Part shown: in pieces, positions 25,497 to 35,549 of the stretch
How the letters are laid out: each line of letters starts with the position of its first letter
Position numbering within the stretch: the first letter of the stretch is position 1
NCBI RefSeq assembly: GCF_014654615.1
Contig: NZ_BNBB01000005.1
Span: 124,001-188,000 of the forward strand
Direction: 5' to 3'
Length of the DNA stretch: 64,000 bases
Origin: Streptosporangium violaceochromogenes
GTDB taxonomy: Bacteria > Actinomycetota > Actinomycetes > Streptosporangiales > Streptosporangiaceae
Notes under the pieces: generated by a model
The model's input: the letters and a program-made list of their open reading frames with translations, nothing else
Databases searched by the model: none
What the model was told of the DNA's origin: nothing
Made by a program: the position numbers and the translations under genes

Positions 25497-26696
25497 GTGT
25501 TCGGCAGAGTACGCGCCTGGAGCCGGCGCCACCCCGGGGTCGTGGACGCCCTCTGGCTGGCGCCCTTCCTGCTGGCCTCACTGTGGAATGTCTGGCAGGT
25601 GCTCGCGGAGCCGGGGCCGCTGCCGATCGTCCGCTCCATGGGACCGTGGGGGTTTCTGGGGCTCAGCCTGCTGCTGATCGTGCCGCTGTTCTGGTGGCGC
25701 AGGCGCCCCCTGACGGTGTTCGCGGTCGTCTCGCTGGTGAGCTTCGGCCAGTGGCTGGCCGGGCTGGCGCCGCTGGTCTTCAACACGGCCGTGCTCATCG
25801 CCATGTACGGCGTGGCCTCGCGCCGCCGGCTGCGCTGGGCGGTCGCCGCGGGCCTGGTGGTGGAGCTGGGACTGGCCCTTTCCCTCTCGAATCCCCCGGG
25901 GGACCTGAACGTCAAGACGTGGACCGCCGCGTCGGCGTTCGTCGTCGCGATCTGGATCACGGGCATCTACACCAACACCCGCCACCGCTATCTGGAGAGC
26001 CTGGAGGAGCGGGCCGAGCGGGCCGAGCGCGAACGCGACCAGCAGGCCCGGCTGGCCGCGGCGGCCGAGCGGGCCAGGATCGCCCGGGAACTGCACGACG
26101 TGGTCGCGCACAACATGAGCGTGATCATCGTTCAGGCCGACGGGGCCGCCTACGCCCTCGACGGCAGCCCGGAGACGGCGCGCGAGGCCATGCGGGCGAT
26201 CTCCCGCACGGGCAGGCAGGCGCTGGCCGAGATGCGCCGGATGGTCGGCGTGCTGCGCGCCGACGGTGTGTCCGAGGAGTACGCCCCCCAGCCGAGCCTG
26301 TCACAGCTGGACGACCTGGTGACCCAGGTGCGCTCTTCGGGACTGCCCGTCGAGCTCCGGGTCATCGGCTCCCCCCGAAAGCTCACCGAGGGCGCGCAGC
26401 TCACGGTGTACCGGATCGTCCAGGAGGCGCTGACCAACGCCCTCAAGCACGGCGGCCCGGGTACCCACGCGGCGGTGGAGCTGGAGTACGGCACGCGGGA
26501 GGTGCTGCTGCGGGTGACCGACGACGGCCGAGGCGCCGCGGCGCCGGCGGGCCCGGACGGACACGGCCTGGTCGGCATGCGCGAGCGGGCGGCTCTGTTC
26601 GGCGGGAGCGTCGAGGCCGAGCCGTGCGGCGGGGGCGGGTTCCGGGTGGTCGCGCGGCTGCCGGTGGGCGAGGCGGTGGAGAGCAGGGCGGCCTGA
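25497..26696 (+). CDS. Sensor histidine kinase, NarL-partner (HisKA_3/DesK-like) type
   Basis: 399 residues. Residues 15-155 form about five membrane helices with little extracellular sequence, typical of intramembrane-sensing kinases that detect envelope stress. A coiled linker (ESLEERAERAERERDQQARLA) leads to the HisKA_3 motif RIARELHDVVAHNMS with phospho-acceptor His200, then an ATPase domain with TDDGRG and GHGLVGMRERAALFGG. GTG 25497 starts close to the probable promoter. Partner regulator 250 bases downstream; the linked ABC transporter is the likely target. Confidence 0.9.
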   Translation: MFGRVRAWSRRHPGVVDALWLAPFLLASLWNVWQVLAEPGPLPIVRSMGPWGFLGLSLLLIVPLFWWRRRPLTVFAVVSLVSFGQWLAGLAPLVFNTAVLIAMYGVASRRRLRWAVAAGLVVELGLALSLSNPPGDLNVKTWTAASAFVVAIWITGIYTNTRHRYLESLEERAERAERERDQQARLAAAAERARIARELHDVVAHNMSVIIVQADGAAYALDGSPETAREAMRAISRTGRQALAEMRRMVGVLRADGVSEEYAPQPSLSQLDDLVTQVRSSGLPVELRVIGSPRKLTEGAQLTVYRIVQEALTNALKHGGPGTHAAVELEYGTREVLLRVTDDGRGAAAPAGPDGHGLVGMRERAALFGGSVEAEPCGGGGFRVVARLPVGEAVESRAA

Positions 26697-26946
26697 CCCC
26701 GGCGCGGCTCGGGCCGGAGGTTCCCGGAGGCCGAGAAGAGACCGAAACGGCCGAGGGGCGGGGAGGGGGAGGGGATGCCCGGGAGGGCCGAGAGGCGGGA
26801 AGGAGCCGAGAGGGCCGAAAGGTCGGAGGGGGCCGCCCTCTCCGGCCGTGGGCGGGTGAGAGAGTACTGAGGCGACCGGCGGCGAGACGGGCGGCCCGAT
26901 CGGCGGCCCCGCCGGTCGGAGCTGAGGGAGAAGTGGTGAGCGACCG

Positions 26947-27612
26947 GTGATTCGCGTGATGCTGGCGGACGATCAGGAACTCCTGCGGGCCGGGTTCCGC
27001 ATGGTGCTCGGCGCGCAGCCGGACATCACGGTCGTCGCGGAGGCGGGCGACGGGGCGGGGGCGGTCGAGGCCGCGCGGACCACCGAGGTCGACGTCGTGC
27101 TCATGGACGTCCGGATGCCCGGCATGGACGGCGTGGAGGCGACCCGGTTGATCCGCGCGGCGGGTGAGAGGCCGCGGGTGCTGATCCTGACCACGTTCGA
27201 TCTGGACGAGTACGTGTTCGCCGCGCTGAAGGCGGGGGCCTCGGGGTTCCTGCTGAAGGACGTGCCGCCCTTGGACCTGATCAGCGCGATCCGCTCGGTG
27301 CACAGCGGGGACGCGGTGGTGGCGCCGAGCACGACGCGACGGCTGCTGGAACGCTTCGCCGTGCATCTGCCCTCGTCGGGGAAGGCCGAGCCGGCGGCGC
27401 TCGGCGGGCTGACCGCGCGGGAGCGTGAGGTGCTCGTGCTCGTCGCCCGGGGGCTGTCGAACACCGAGATCGCGGGCCGCCTGGACCTGGCGGAGGCGAC
27501 GGTCAAGACCCACCTGGGAAGGGTGCTGGCCAAGCTGGGCCTGCGGGACCGCGCCCAGGTGGTGGTGTACGCCTACGAATCCGGCCTGGTCTCTCCGCAC
27601 TCGGCGAGGTGA
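26947..27612 (+). CDS. Response regulator, NarL/LuxR family
   Basis: 221 residues. The receiver domain has phospho-acceptor Asp54 (VVLMDVRMPGMDG) and the DNA-binding LuxR helix-turn-helix is LTAREREVLVLVARGLSNTEIAGRLDLAEATVKTHL at about 150-185. GTG 26947 is preceded by GGGAGAAG at a long spacing. The 250 bases separating it from the kinase are a low-complexity run of GGCCGAGAG-like repeats with no gene. Likely drives the downstream ABC transporter. Confidence 0.92.
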   Translation: MIRVMLADDQELLRAGFRMVLGAQPDITVVAEAGDGAGAVEAARTTEVDVVLMDVRMPGMDGVEATRLIRAAGERPRVLILTTFDLDEYVFAALKAGASGFLLKDVPPLDLISAIRSVHSGDAVVAPSTTRRLLERFAVHLPSSGKAEPAALGGLTAREREVLVLVARGLSNTEIAGRLDLAEATVKTHLGRVLAKLGLRDRAQVVVYAYESGLVSPHSAR

Positions 27613-27711
27613 CCGGCCCCGGATAGGCGGGTCGCCGCCGTGCCGGCGGGAGCTCGGCCGAATGGTCGATGCGGGGCTCCACCAAAGGTAGCAAGGGGGC
27701 CCCGGGGAACC

Positions 27712-27726
27712 TCCCCCGGTGGGGGA
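27712..27726. promoter_or_regulatory. Inverted repeat TCCCCC-GGT-GGGGGA upstream of the MacB-type ABC operon
   Basis: Six-base arms identical to the repeat before the histidine kinase (25447-25462), with a three- instead of four-base spacer, 90 bases upstream of the ATPase start. Possible response-regulator site; the GC-rich setting makes chance matches possible. Confidence 0.4.
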
Positions 27727-27815
27727 CAAGTCCGTCCTGGAGTCCGATGGATGGCGTTTTACCTGGCAATAGCGTCTATCTCGTCATTACGCATACGTTG
27801 CTGAGGAGAGTTGAC

Positions 27816-28586
27816 GTGACCATAACCGGAGAGGTCGGCGCGTGGAACGCACGGGAGAGCGCGACGCCGGCCGTGGTGGCGAAGGGCCTGACCAAGGTCT
27901 ACGGTCAGGGGGACGCCGCCGTGCACGCGCTTCGGGGAGTGGACGTCTCCTTCGCGACAGGCGCGTTCACCGCCATCATGGGGCCCTCGGGGTCCGGTAA
28001 GTCCACGCTGATGCACTGCCTGGCCGGGCTCGACACGGTCTCCGGCGGGCAGGTGCACATCGGTGACGTGGAGCTCACCGGCCTGGACGACAGACGGCTC
28101 ACCCTGCTGCGCCGCGAACGGATCGGCTTCATCTTCCAGGCGTTCAACCTGCTGCCGACGCTGACCGCCGAGCAGAACATACGGCTGCCCCTGGAGATCG
28201 CCGGGCGCCAGGCGGATCAGGACCTGTTCGGCCGGGTCGTGGAGACCGTGGGCCTGCGCGACCGGCTCGGCCACAAGCCGGCCCAGCTGTCGGGCGGCCA
28301 GCAGCAGCGGGTCGCGGTGGCCCGCGCACTGATCAGCAAGCCGCAGGTCATCTTCGCCGACGAGCCGACCGGCAACCTGGACTCGCGCAGCGGCGCCGAG
28401 GTGCTGTCCTTCCTGCGCACGTCGGTGCGCGAGCTGGGCCAGACGATCGTGATGGTCACCCACGACCCCGTCGCGGCCTCCTACGCCGACCGTGTGATCT
28501 TCCTACGGGACGGCCTGCTGGTCAGCGAGCTTCTCCGGCCCACCCCGCAGAGTGTGCTCGACACCCTGATGAAGCTGGAGGCCTGA
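27816..28586 (+). CDS. ABC transporter ATPase, MacB/LolD (FtsX-partner) type
   Basis: 256 residues: Walker [11 protein letters not shown]-loop [17 protein letters not shown], signature [15 protein letters not shown], Walker [18 protein letters not shown]-loop MVTHDP. This subgroup drives mechanotransmission rather than transport across the membrane, often for antimicrobial-peptide resistance or lipoprotein release. GTG 27816 has GAGGAGAG five bases upstream; the longer open frame has no site. Three bases separate its stop codon's end from the permease start. Confidence 0.93.
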   Translation: MTITGEVGAWNARESATPAVVAKGLTKVYGQGDAAVHALRGVDVSFATGAFTAIMGPSGSGKSTLMHCLAGLDTVSGGQVHIGDVELTGLDDRRLTLLRRERIGFIFQAFNLLPTLTAEQNIRLPLEIAGRQADQDLFGRVVETVGLRDRLGHKPAQLSGGQQQRVAVARALISKPQVIFADEPTGNLDSRSGAEVLSFLRTSVRELGQTIVMVTHDPVAASYADRVIFLRDGLLVSELLRPTPQSVLDTLMKLEA

Positions 28587-28588
28587 CG

Positions 28589-31099
28589 GTGTTCAGGACG
28601 ACTCTGGCCGGACTGCGGGCGCACAAGCTGCGCCTGCTGCTCACCTCCCTGGCGATCGCGCTGGGGGTGGGCTTCATCGCGGGCACGTTCGTGCTCACCG
28701 ACACCATCCAAGCGGGTTTCACCGAGAAGTTCGCCGCGGCGGCGGACAAGATCGACGTCGCCGTGCTGCCCGCCCGGAGCGAGGACGCCGAGTCGTCCCG
28801 GCCCCTGTCCGAGGCGGCGCTGGAGAAGGTCCGCGCGGCCGAGGGCGTCGGCGAGGCGCAGGGGCTCATCCGGGGCAGCGCGGCGCTGGTCGGCAAGGAC
28901 GGCAAGGCGGTCGGCTCCTTTCCCACGGCCGGCATCTCCCTCCCCGAGGGCCCGCTGAACCGCACCCTGATCACCAGCGGTTCCGCCCCGAAGACCGCCA
29001 CGCAGGCCGTACTCGACGAGAACACCGCCAAGACGCGGGGCTTCGCGGTGGGCGAGACCGTCACGGTGCTGGACTCCAAGAACGTCGGGCACGAGTTCAC
29101 GCTGGTGGGCCTGTTCGACATCGGCCTCGACCAGCAGCTCGCCTACACCGGCGGGGTCGGCTTCACCACCGCCACGGCCAAGGCGATGACCGGGGAGAAG
29201 GGGTACCAGGAGATCGACGTCGCCGCGGCCGAGGGCGTCGGCCAGGAGAAGGCGCGTGACGCGGTCGCCGCGGCCCTGGGGCCGGGCTACCGGGTCACGA
29301 CCGGCGAGCAGTACGCCGACGACCTGGTCAAGGCCAACGGCGCCGACGACCAGCTCATCACGATGGGCCTGCTGATGTTCGGCCTGGTGGCGATGTTCGT
29401 GGCCGCACTGGTCATCTACAACACCTTCAACATCCTGGTGGCGCAGCGGACCCGGGAGATGGCGCTGCTGCGCTGCATCGGCGCGACGCGCGGACAGGTG
29501 TTCGGCTCCATCGTGCTGGAGTCGGCGGTGGTCGGGGGGCTGTCGTCGGTGTTCGGCCTGCTCATCGGCTACGGCATGGGCACCGGGGCGCTGTCGGTCC
29601 TCATCGCGATCGGCGCGCCGCTGCCCTCGGCGACCGCGGCGCTGGCCCCGCGCACGATCGTCGTCGCCCTGCTGGTCGGCGTCGTCGTGACGATGGGCGC
29701 GGCACTGCTGCCCGCGCGTTCGGCGACGCGGGTGGCACCGATCGCCGCGCTGCGCTCGCAGATCGAGGAGCAGACCTTCCGGACGGGCGTGCTCCGGGCG
29801 ATCTCGGCGGCGGTGTTCCTGGTCGCGGGCACGGCGATCACGGTGATCGGGGTGACCATGGAGCGCGGCCAGCTCGCGCTCGTGGTGGTCATGGCCGGCG
29901 GCCTGCTCTTCTTCCTCGGAGTACTGATCCTCGGCCCGGTGATCGTCAAACCCCTGGCCGCCTTCGTGGGCTGGCTCCCCGGCAGGCTCTTCGGGGTTCC
30001 GGGCAGGCTCGCCCTGGACAACTCCGGGCGCAACCCCAGGCGGTCGGCGACCACGACCGTGGCGCTCACCGTGGGGGTGACGCTGATGACGCTCATCTCG
30101 GTGCTCGTCGGCACCCTGCGGCTGACCTACTCCCACAAGCTCGACGAGCAGTTCCCCGTCGACTACATGGTCCAGTCCCAGAGCGGTGGCCTGCCCCGCG
30201 CGCTGGGCGAGGCGCTGCGGGACCGGCCGGAGCTGGCCTCCGTCGTGGCGATCCGCGAGACCGACGCCAAGGCCGCGGGCGGAAGGCCCCCCTACCGGGT
30301 CGGCACGTTCACCGCGCTGCCGGACTTCACCCCGAAACTCACCTCGGGCTCGCTCGACGCGCTCACGCCGGGGACCGTGGTCGTGGCCGACCACACCGCC
30401 AAGGATCTCGGCGTCAAACTCGGCGGGCGGATGCCCCTGCGGACGGCGAAGGCCGGCACGGTCGACCTCACGGTGGTGGGGCTCTTCGACGCCGAGACGT
30501 CACCCCTGCCGGAGATGACCGTGCCGGCCGGTGACTTCGACCGCTACTTCGGCGCGGTCGACGACCGTCAGCTGATGGTCAACGCCAAGGACGGCACCGA
30601 CCTCGACAAGGCCCGGAAGGCGGTCGAGGCGGCCGCCCAGCCGTACCCGACGGCGAAGGTCTCCAGCTCGACGGACATCCGGGGCGCGCTCGACGAGGCC
30701 CTCGACATGATGGTGATGATCATCACCGGACTGCTGGGCCTGTCGGTGCTGATCTCGCTGCTGGGCATCGCCAACACACTCTCGCTGTCGGTGCACGAGC
30801 GGACCCGGGAGTCGGCCCTGCTGCGGGCGCTCGGCCTGACCCGGCCCCAACTGCGGCGGACGCTCTCGGTCGAGGCGCTGATCCTGGGGTTGATCGGCGC
30901 GCTGGTCGGCGCGGCGCTCGGGGTCGCCTTCGGCTGGGCGTCGGCGCGGACCGTGACGGACGGGGTGATCTTCACCGTTCCGGTGCTCCAGATCCTGGCG
31001 TTCGTGGCGGTGTCCGGCCTGGCCGGCGTGATCGCCGCCGTGCTGCCCGCCCGCAGAGCGGCGCGGGCCTCGATCGTCGACGCGCTCGCCGCCGGCTGA
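28589..31099 (+). CDS. FtsX-like ABC permease, two-domain type
   Basis: 836 residues. One N-terminal helix ([21 protein letters not shown]), a large external domain (about 40-250), three helices with the first FtsX domain ([16 protein letters not shown]), a central linker and helix, a second external domain (about 520-690), and a final FtsX domain with three helices ending in [16 protein letters not shown]. This repeat architecture is common in actinobacterial MacB-like exporters. Starts right after its ATPase; the operon lies behind a two-component system that probably induces it. Confidence 0.92.
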   Translation: MFRTTLAGLRAHKLRLLLTSLAIALGVGFIAGTFVLTDTIQAGFTEKFAAAADKIDVAVLPARSEDAESSRPLSEAALEKVRAAEGVGEAQGLIRGSAALVGKDGKAVGSFPTAGISLPEGPLNRTLITSGSAPKTATQAVLDENTAKTRGFAVGETVTVLDSKNVGHEFTLVGLFDIGLDQQLAYTGGVGFTTATAKAMTGEKGYQEIDVAAAEGVGQEKARDAVAAALGPGYRVTTGEQYADDLVKANGADDQLITMGLLMFGLVAMFVAALVIYNTFNILVAQRTREMALLRCIGATRGQVFGSIVLESAVVGGLSSVFGLLIGYGMGTGALSVLIAIGAPLPSATAALAPRTIVVALLVGVVVTMGAALLPARSATRVAPIAALRSQIEEQTFRTGVLRAISAAVFLVAGTAITVIGVTMERGQLALVVVMAGGLLFFLGVLILGPVIVKPLAAFVGWLPGRLFGVPGRLALDNSGRNPRRSATTTVALTVGVTLMTLISVLVGTLRLTYSHKLDEQFPVDYMVQSQSGGLPRALGEALRDRPELASVVAIRETDAKAAGGRPPYRVGTFTALPDFTPKLTSGSLDALTPGTVVVADHTAKDLGVKLGGRMPLRTAKAGTVDLTVVGLFDAETSPLPEMTVPAGDFDRYFGAVDDRQLMVNAKDGTDLDKARKAVEAAAQPYPTAKVSSSTDIRGALDEALDMMVMIITGLLGLSVLISLLGIANTLSLSVHERTRESALLRALGLTRPQLRRTLSVEALILGLIGALVGAALGVAFGWASARTVTDGVIFTVPVLQILAFVAVSGLAGVIAAVLPARRAARASIVDALAAG

Positions 31100-31130
31100 C
31101 CCGCCCCCTCCCTGTTCTCCCTGATTCTCC

Positions 31131-31170
31131 CGGCCGGGACGCCTCGACGTCGGGGGCGGCGTCCCGGCCG
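31131..31170. terminator. Shared hairpin between convergent transcripts
   Basis: 13-base perfect stem CGGCCGGGACGCC (31131-31143) / GGCGTCCCGGCCG (31158-31170), 14-base loop. It lies 32 bases after the FtsX permease and 113 bases after the convergent immunity-like gene. No strong T-tract on either side, so it would be a GC-type bidirectional terminator. Confidence 0.55.
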
Positions 31171-31282
31171 CCGCCCTCTCCGCCCCCCTTCCCACACGGG
31201 CGCCCGCCGCCGGCCGGGAGGAAACCGGAGACCCGGCGTACGGCCCGCCTTCCCGCGCGGGCGTCTCCGCGAGGGCGCGGGG

Positions 31283-31552
31283 TCACCGAGGGCGGTGTCC
31301 CGGCCACTGGTCGGCGACGATCTCGGGGTCGAGCAGGGGCAGGATGGCGATCTCGCCGGTGGCCCCGTCGATGATCACGCACCCGCCGCCGACCGTGTCG
31401 GGCAGCACGGTGAGGTCGTCGGGCTCGGGCTCCCTCGGCCAGGCCACGTACCCCTCCCTGAAGGTGTGGATCTGGATCTCGGCGGCCGCGCCCGGGCTGC
31501 GGACCCCGTTGAAGTACTCCTCGGCGACGGCCCTGGCCTGATCGAGGTTCAC
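31283..31552 (-). CDS. Small YrhB-like protein, probable immunity partner of the deamidase toxin
   Basis: 89 residues. The layout DQARAVAEEYF, a beta region with a WPRE segment, then GGCVIIDGATGEIAILPLLDPEIV resembles YrhB-domain/Imm35-type immunity proteins, where a final strand reads V-I-D-x-x-T-G-E-I. GTG 31552 overlaps the toxin stop (GTGA), so the two are coupled, toxin first. The match is by pattern only. Its pairing with a papain-fold toxin is the usual toxin-immunity order. Confidence 0.6.
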   Translation of the reverse strand: MNLDQARAVAEEYFNGVRSPGAAAEIQIHTFREGYVAWPREPEPDDLTVLPDTVGGGCVIIDGATGEIAILPLLDPEIVADQWPGHRPR

Positions 31553-32298
31553 AGCCTCCGCCCCTCTCCGTCGAGCACCACGCAGAAGACCCCGGTCACC
31601 GACTCGTACGGCGGATCGATCGTCATGTGTCCCCGCTGCGCGTCGACCCAGATCACCTCCCCGCCGGAGTTCACCGCGTTCCAGGCGTGGCTGCCCCCAC
31701 CCGGCCAGCGGTTGACGATGACCGCGGCGGAACCGTGGCCGCCCCCCAGCAGCGCCTGCCCGATCGGGATGTACGCCTGCCGTCCCTGTCCCACGTACTG
31801 GAACCGCTGCCCCAGCCACCGTTCGGCCCTGGCCACCCCGCCGGCCTCTCCGGTGAGCAGCGGCCTGCCGGCCCGGTCGTACTCCGGCCGCCGGGGCGCG
31901 GCCACCGCGGGCATGCCGTACCAGGTGGAAAGCACCGCGAGTGCGCAGTCCAGCGCGTTGGTCGCCCGGAACGGGTCGTCGGCCGGACCCGCCCCGTTGA
32001 TCAGTCTGACCCACATGCCGCGCGGGTCGGGAAAGCGCCTGGGGGTGCCCTGGCCCGTCACGGGCGCGGCGCGCACCAGGTCGTCCTGGGTCTGCGGATC
32101 CGGCCTGGCCAGCCCGCCCGCCGCGCCGTACGGCCTGCACCGGTCCAGCCGCGACGGCCGCCACGGCACCCGCTCCGGCCGCCGGGGCGCCACCACCGGG
32201 GCCGACGCCCGGGGCTCCAGCTCGAAGTCCCGCCACCGCCGCCCGTCCGCGGCCACCACGGGGTTGTAGATCCCCGCGGACCAGAACACCTGAGTCAC
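31549..32298 (-). CDS. Papain-fold toxin, glutamine-deamidase (Tox-PL) type
   Basis: 249 residues from GTG 32298, which has GGGGGAG six bases upstream (another GTG at 32319 is in frame). The C-terminal half carries a Cys-His-Asp triad: Cys118 in RATNALDCALAVLSTWYG, His204 in GGGSHAWNAVN, Asp219 in VIWVDAQRGHMT. This spacing and the N-x-x-D-C and SHAWN motifs are those of the toxin glutamine deamidase/Tox-PL domain of polymorphic toxins. Residues 1-105 are Pro/Arg-rich with no secretion signal, WXG domain or repeats, so this is a stand-alone form. A YrhB-like gene overlaps its end. Confidence 0.72.
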   Translation of the reverse strand: MTQVFWSAGIYNPVVAADGRRWRDFELEPRASAPVVAPRRPERVPWRPSRLDRCRPYGAAGGLARPDPQTQDDLVRAAPVTGQGTPRRFPDPRGMWVRLINGAGPADDPFRATNALDCALAVLSTWYGMPAVAAPRRPEYDRAGRPLLTGEAGGVARAERWLGQRFQYVGQGRQAYIPIGQALLGGGHGSAAVIVNRWPGGGSHAWNAVNSGGEVIWVDAQRGHMTIDPPYESVTGVFCVVLDGEGRRL

Positions 32299-32479
32299 AC
32301 CCGTCTCCCCCTCGGCCACCCGTCCGCCCGATGCTAGGGCGCTCCTCCGGTACGGCGCGGCCGAGTTGACCAGATCAAGGGCGGGACCATCCCCGCCCGG
32401 GAGGTCGCGGCCGGCCGACGGTACGGAGCGGCGGCGCCGGGCCGGGGGGGAGACGACCCGCCATGGCTCCGGGCGCCGT

Positions 32480-34138
32480 TCAGACGACCTCGACCGTGAC
32501 GGTGTGCCGGCCCGTGGCGCCGTCCGGGACCACGGGGACGCGCTCGGCGGTCTGGAGGTAGCCGGTGGCGTCGGTGGCCCGCACCGCGATGACGTGACGG
32601 CCGGGGACGGCGTCCCAGTCGTCGATCACCCACTGGCGCCAGGTGTCGGCGGTCGGCGCGGCGGCGAGCCGGGCCTCGCGCCACGGCCCGGCGTCGACGC
32701 GCACCTCGACCCCGGCCACCCCTTTGTGCTGGGCCCAGGCGACCCCCGCGATCGTCGTGCGTCCCGCGTGGACGCGGGCGCCGTCCTCCGGCACGTCGAT
32801 GCGCGACTCCGTCTTGACCGGCCCCCTGGCCGACCAGCCCCGGGAGGTCCAGTACGCCTGGTCGCGGTCGAACCGGGTGACCTTGATGTCCGTCACCCAC
32901 TTGACGGCCGAGACGTAACCGTACAGGCCGGGGACGACCTGGCGGACGGGGAAGCCGTGCTCGACCGGGAGCGCCTCACCGTTCATCGCGAGGGCCAGCA
33001 GCGCGTCGCGGCCGTCGAGGACGACGTCGATCGGGGTGCCGGAGGTCCAGCCGTCGGCGGAGGTGGCGAGCAGCATGTCGGCCTCCCTGTGCACCCCCGC
33101 CTCGCGCAGCACGGCGGCCAGACTGGGGCCCAGCCAGCGGGCGTTGCCGATGTACGGCCCGCCGACCTCGTTGGAGACGCAGCACAGCGTGATGTAGGCC
33201 TCGATCAGGGGGCGCCTCATCAGGTCGGCGAAGGTGAGCTCGACGGGCCGGTCCACCATGCCGTGGATTCTCAGCGTCCAGTTCCGCGGGTCGACCTGGG
33301 GCACCACGAGCGCGGTGTCCACCCGGTAGAAGTCCTGGTTGGGGGTGACGAACGGCGACAGCCCCCCGATTCTCAGATCGACGCCGGCCGGGAGAGGCGG
33401 GGCCGGCACGGCGGGCCGGGGCAGCCTCAGGGCGGTCCTGGCCGCGCTCACCTCCGCCCCGCTCGCCAGCATCCGCCCGATCACGCCGCTCGCCCCGGCC
33501 ACGGCGACGCCGCCGAGGGCGCCGATCAGCAGCCCGCGCCGGTCGAACGCCCTCGGCGCACCGCCGGCCCGCCTGACGGACGGCACCGGGGCCTCACCCC
33601 GCCCACCGGGCCCGGCCGACGACCCCACGCCCGGTCCCGCCCCCGGCTCCACACCCGCATCCGGTCCCGGCACCGCCGCGGGGACGGCCGGCCCACCCGG
33701 CAACGCCCGCCGCAGGAGGAGGAACAGGGCGAACACCGCCGCCCCGACCCCCGCCAGCGTGGGGACGACGTCCACCGGACCCGCCCCGGGGCGGGTCAGC
33801 ACGGCGAGGAGCCCGACGACGCCGAAGGCGGCCAGGCCCGCCACGCCGTACCGGACGTTCCGGGCGGCCAGAAGACCGATGACGGCGGCGATCACCGTGA
33901 GCACCGCGAAGACGCCCGTCAGCAGGACGGTCTTGTCGTTCTCGCCGAAGGCACGGATCGCGAAGTCCTTCACCGGGGCGGGGGCGAGGTCGACGGCGGC
34001 GTCGCCGACCGCGACGACGGGGAAGGCCGAGGGGCGCACCAGCCCGGCGACCGGCAGGGACACCCCGACCGCCACCGCGCCGGTGACCAGTCCGATCAGC
34101 GCCGCCGCCCATCGGGGCACGCGCTCGTTGCCGTCCAT
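32480..34138 (-). CDS. Membrane-anchored molybdopterin-dependent oxidoreductase (sulfite oxidase family)
   Basis: 552 residues. Four membrane helices (roughly 12-34, 65-90, 95-113, 125-145), a Pro/Gly-rich linker, then an RR-G hydrophobic segment (FDRRGLLIGALGGVAVAGAS) like a Tat/anchor helix. The catalytic domain has FVTPNQDFYRVDTALVVPQVD and the molybdenum-ligand cysteine in TLCCVSNEVGGPYIG, and ends with a Mo-cofactor dimerisation domain (about 440-552). It would act outside the membrane on sulfite-like or other oxidised substrates; no cytochrome partner adjoins it. Confidence 0.88.
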   Translation of the reverse strand: MDGNERVPRWAAALIGLVTGAVAVGVSLPVAGLVRPSAFPVVAVGDAAVDLAPAPVKDFAIRAFGENDKTVLLTGVFAVLTVIAAVIGLLAARNVRYGVAGLAAFGVVGLLAVLTRPGAGPVDVVPTLAGVGAAVFALFLLLRRALPGGPAVPAAVPGPDAGVEPGAGPGVGSSAGPGGRGEAPVPSVRRAGGAPRAFDRRGLLIGALGGVAVAGASGVIGRMLASGAEVSAARTALRLPRPAVPAPPLPAGVDLRIGGLSPFVTPNQDFYRVDTALVVPQVDPRNWTLRIHGMVDRPVELTFADLMRRPLIEAYITLCCVSNEVGGPYIGNARWLGPSLAAVLREAGVHREADMLLATSADGWTSGTPIDVVLDGRDALLALAMNGEALPVEHGFPVRQVVPGLYGYVSAVKWVTDIKVTRFDRDQAYWTSRGWSARGPVKTESRIDVPEDGARVHAGRTTIAGVAWAQHKGVAGVEVRVDAGPWREARLAAAPTADTWRQWVIDDWDAVPGRHVIAVRATDATGYLQTAERVPVVPDGATGRHTVTVEVV

Positions 34139-34192
34139 GGTTCGACGCTACGCCCACCGGGGTAGGCGGGATCTTACGCCTCGCTTACGAAC

Positions 34193-34831
34193 TCACCCGG
34201 ATCGGCCGCCCCGGGCAACGGGACCGCCGATCGCCTCCGCGATGAGGGGCGCCAGCGCGCGGAAGGCACGGCCCCGGTGGCTGATGGCGTCCTTCTCCGG
34301 CGGCGCCATCTCGGCGGTGGTCCGGCTCTCCCCGTCCGGTACGAAGATCGGGTCGTAGCCGAAGCCGCCGGTGCCGCGCGGCGTGCCGGCGATCGCGCCG
34401 TACAGCGCGCCCTCGGCCGTCCGTTCCTCGCCCGAGGGCAGGGCCAGGGCCGCCACGCACGCGAAGTGGGCGCCCCGGCGCTCGGGCGGTACGTCCGCCA
34501 CCTGCGCGAGCAGCAGTCTCAGGTTGGCCTCGTCGTCGCCGTGCCCCCCGGCCCAGCGGGCCGACAGGACGCCCGGCATGCCGTTCAGCGCGTCGACGCA
34601 CAGGCCGGAGTCGTCGGCGATCGCGGGCAGGCCCGCCTGCCCGGCGACGGCGTGGGCCTTCAGCAGGGCGTTCTCGGCGAAGGTCAGGCCGGTCTCGGCG
34701 ACGTCGCCGATCTCGGGAAACTCCTCCAGACCGACGATCTCGACCGGCACCGCGGCGTCGGCCAGGATGCGGCGCAGCTCGACGATCTTCCCGGTGTTCC
34801 GGGTGGCCAGCACCACCCTGGCGGCGCTCAC
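34193..34831 (-). CDS. rdgB: Non-canonical purine NTP pyrophosphatase (RdgB/HAM1)
   Basis: 212 residues. Removes ITP, dITP and XTP from nucleotide pools. It begins [18 protein letters not shown] and has the family motifs [35 protein letters not shown] and [11 protein letters not shown] 34831 overlaps the rph stop (GTGA). Last gene of murI-MBL-rph-rdgB, the same order as in mycobacteria. Confidence 0.95.
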   Translation of the reverse strand: MSAARVVLATRNTGKIVELRRILADAAVPVEIVGLEEFPEIGDVAETGLTFAENALLKAHAVAGQAGLPAIADDSGLCVDALNGMPGVLSARWAGGHGDDEANLRLLLAQVADVPPERRGAHFACVAALALPSGEERTAEGALYGAIAGTPRGTGGFGYDPIFVPDGESRTTAEMAPPEKDAISHRGRAFRALAPLIAEAIGGPVARGGRSG

Positions 34832-35544
34832 GCCAGGGCCTGGCGCTGCAGGCGGGTGAGTTCGGCGCACCCGGCGGCGCCGAGATCGAGAAGTTCGTCC
34901 AGTACGGCCCGCTTGAACGGCCTGCCCTCGGCGGTGCCCTGCACCTCGACGAAGTCACCGGCGCCGGTCATCACCACGTTCATGTCCGTCTCGGCGGCGA
35001 CGTCCTCGGTGTAGCACAGGTCCAGCAGGGAGGCCGACCCGACGACGCCGACCGACACCGCCGCGACCGAGCCGACCAGCGGGTCGCCGCCGCACATCTT
35101 GCGCTCGCGCATCCACCGCACCGCGTCGGCCAGCGCCACGTAGGCGCCGGTGATGGCGGCGGTCCGGGTGCCGCCGTCGGCCTGGAGCACGTCGCAGTCG
35201 ATGACGATCGAGTTCTCGCCGAGGGTCTTGTAGTCGACGCAGGCCCGCAGGGACCGGCCGATGAGCCGGGAGATCTCGTGGGTCCTGCCGCCGATCCTGC
35301 CGCGCACCGACTCGCGTTCGTTGCGGGTGTTGGTGGCCCGGGGCAGCATGGAGTACTCGGCGGTGACCCAGCCCTGGCCGCTCCCCCGGCGCCAGCGCGG
35401 CACGCTGTCCTGCACGGTGGCGGCGCAGAGCACCTTGGTCCCGCCGAACTCGACGAGCACCGACCCCTCGGCGTGGGCGAGCCAGCCGCGGGTGATGGTG
35501 ACGGGGCGGAGCTGACCGGGGGAACGTCCATCTGCACGAGCCAT
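34828..35544 (-). CDS. rph: Ribonuclease PH
   Basis: 238 residues. Phosphorolytic 3'-5' exoribonuclease that trims tRNA 3' ends. Motifs: [85 protein letters not shown] 35544 is chosen over an in-frame ATG three codons upstream because the family starts there. It is translationally coupled to rdgB. Confidence 0.96.
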   Translation of the reverse strand: MARADGRSPGQLRPVTITRGWLAHAEGSVLVEFGGTKVLCAATVQDSVPRWRRGSGQGWVTAEYSMLPRATNTRNERESVRGRIGGRTHEISRLIGRSLRACVDYKTLGENSIVIDCDVLQADGGTRTAAITGAYVALADAVRWMRERKMCGGDPLVGSVAAVSVGVVGSASLLDLCYTEDVAAETDMNVVMTGAGDFVEVQGTAEGRPFKRAVLDELLDLGAAGCAELTRLQRQALA

Positions 35545-35549
35545 GGACC

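Noticed and set aside
24961..25581. Several overlapping ORFs after the tRNA, both strands
   Set aside because: None has a credible start site or protein-like composition; treated as intergenic.
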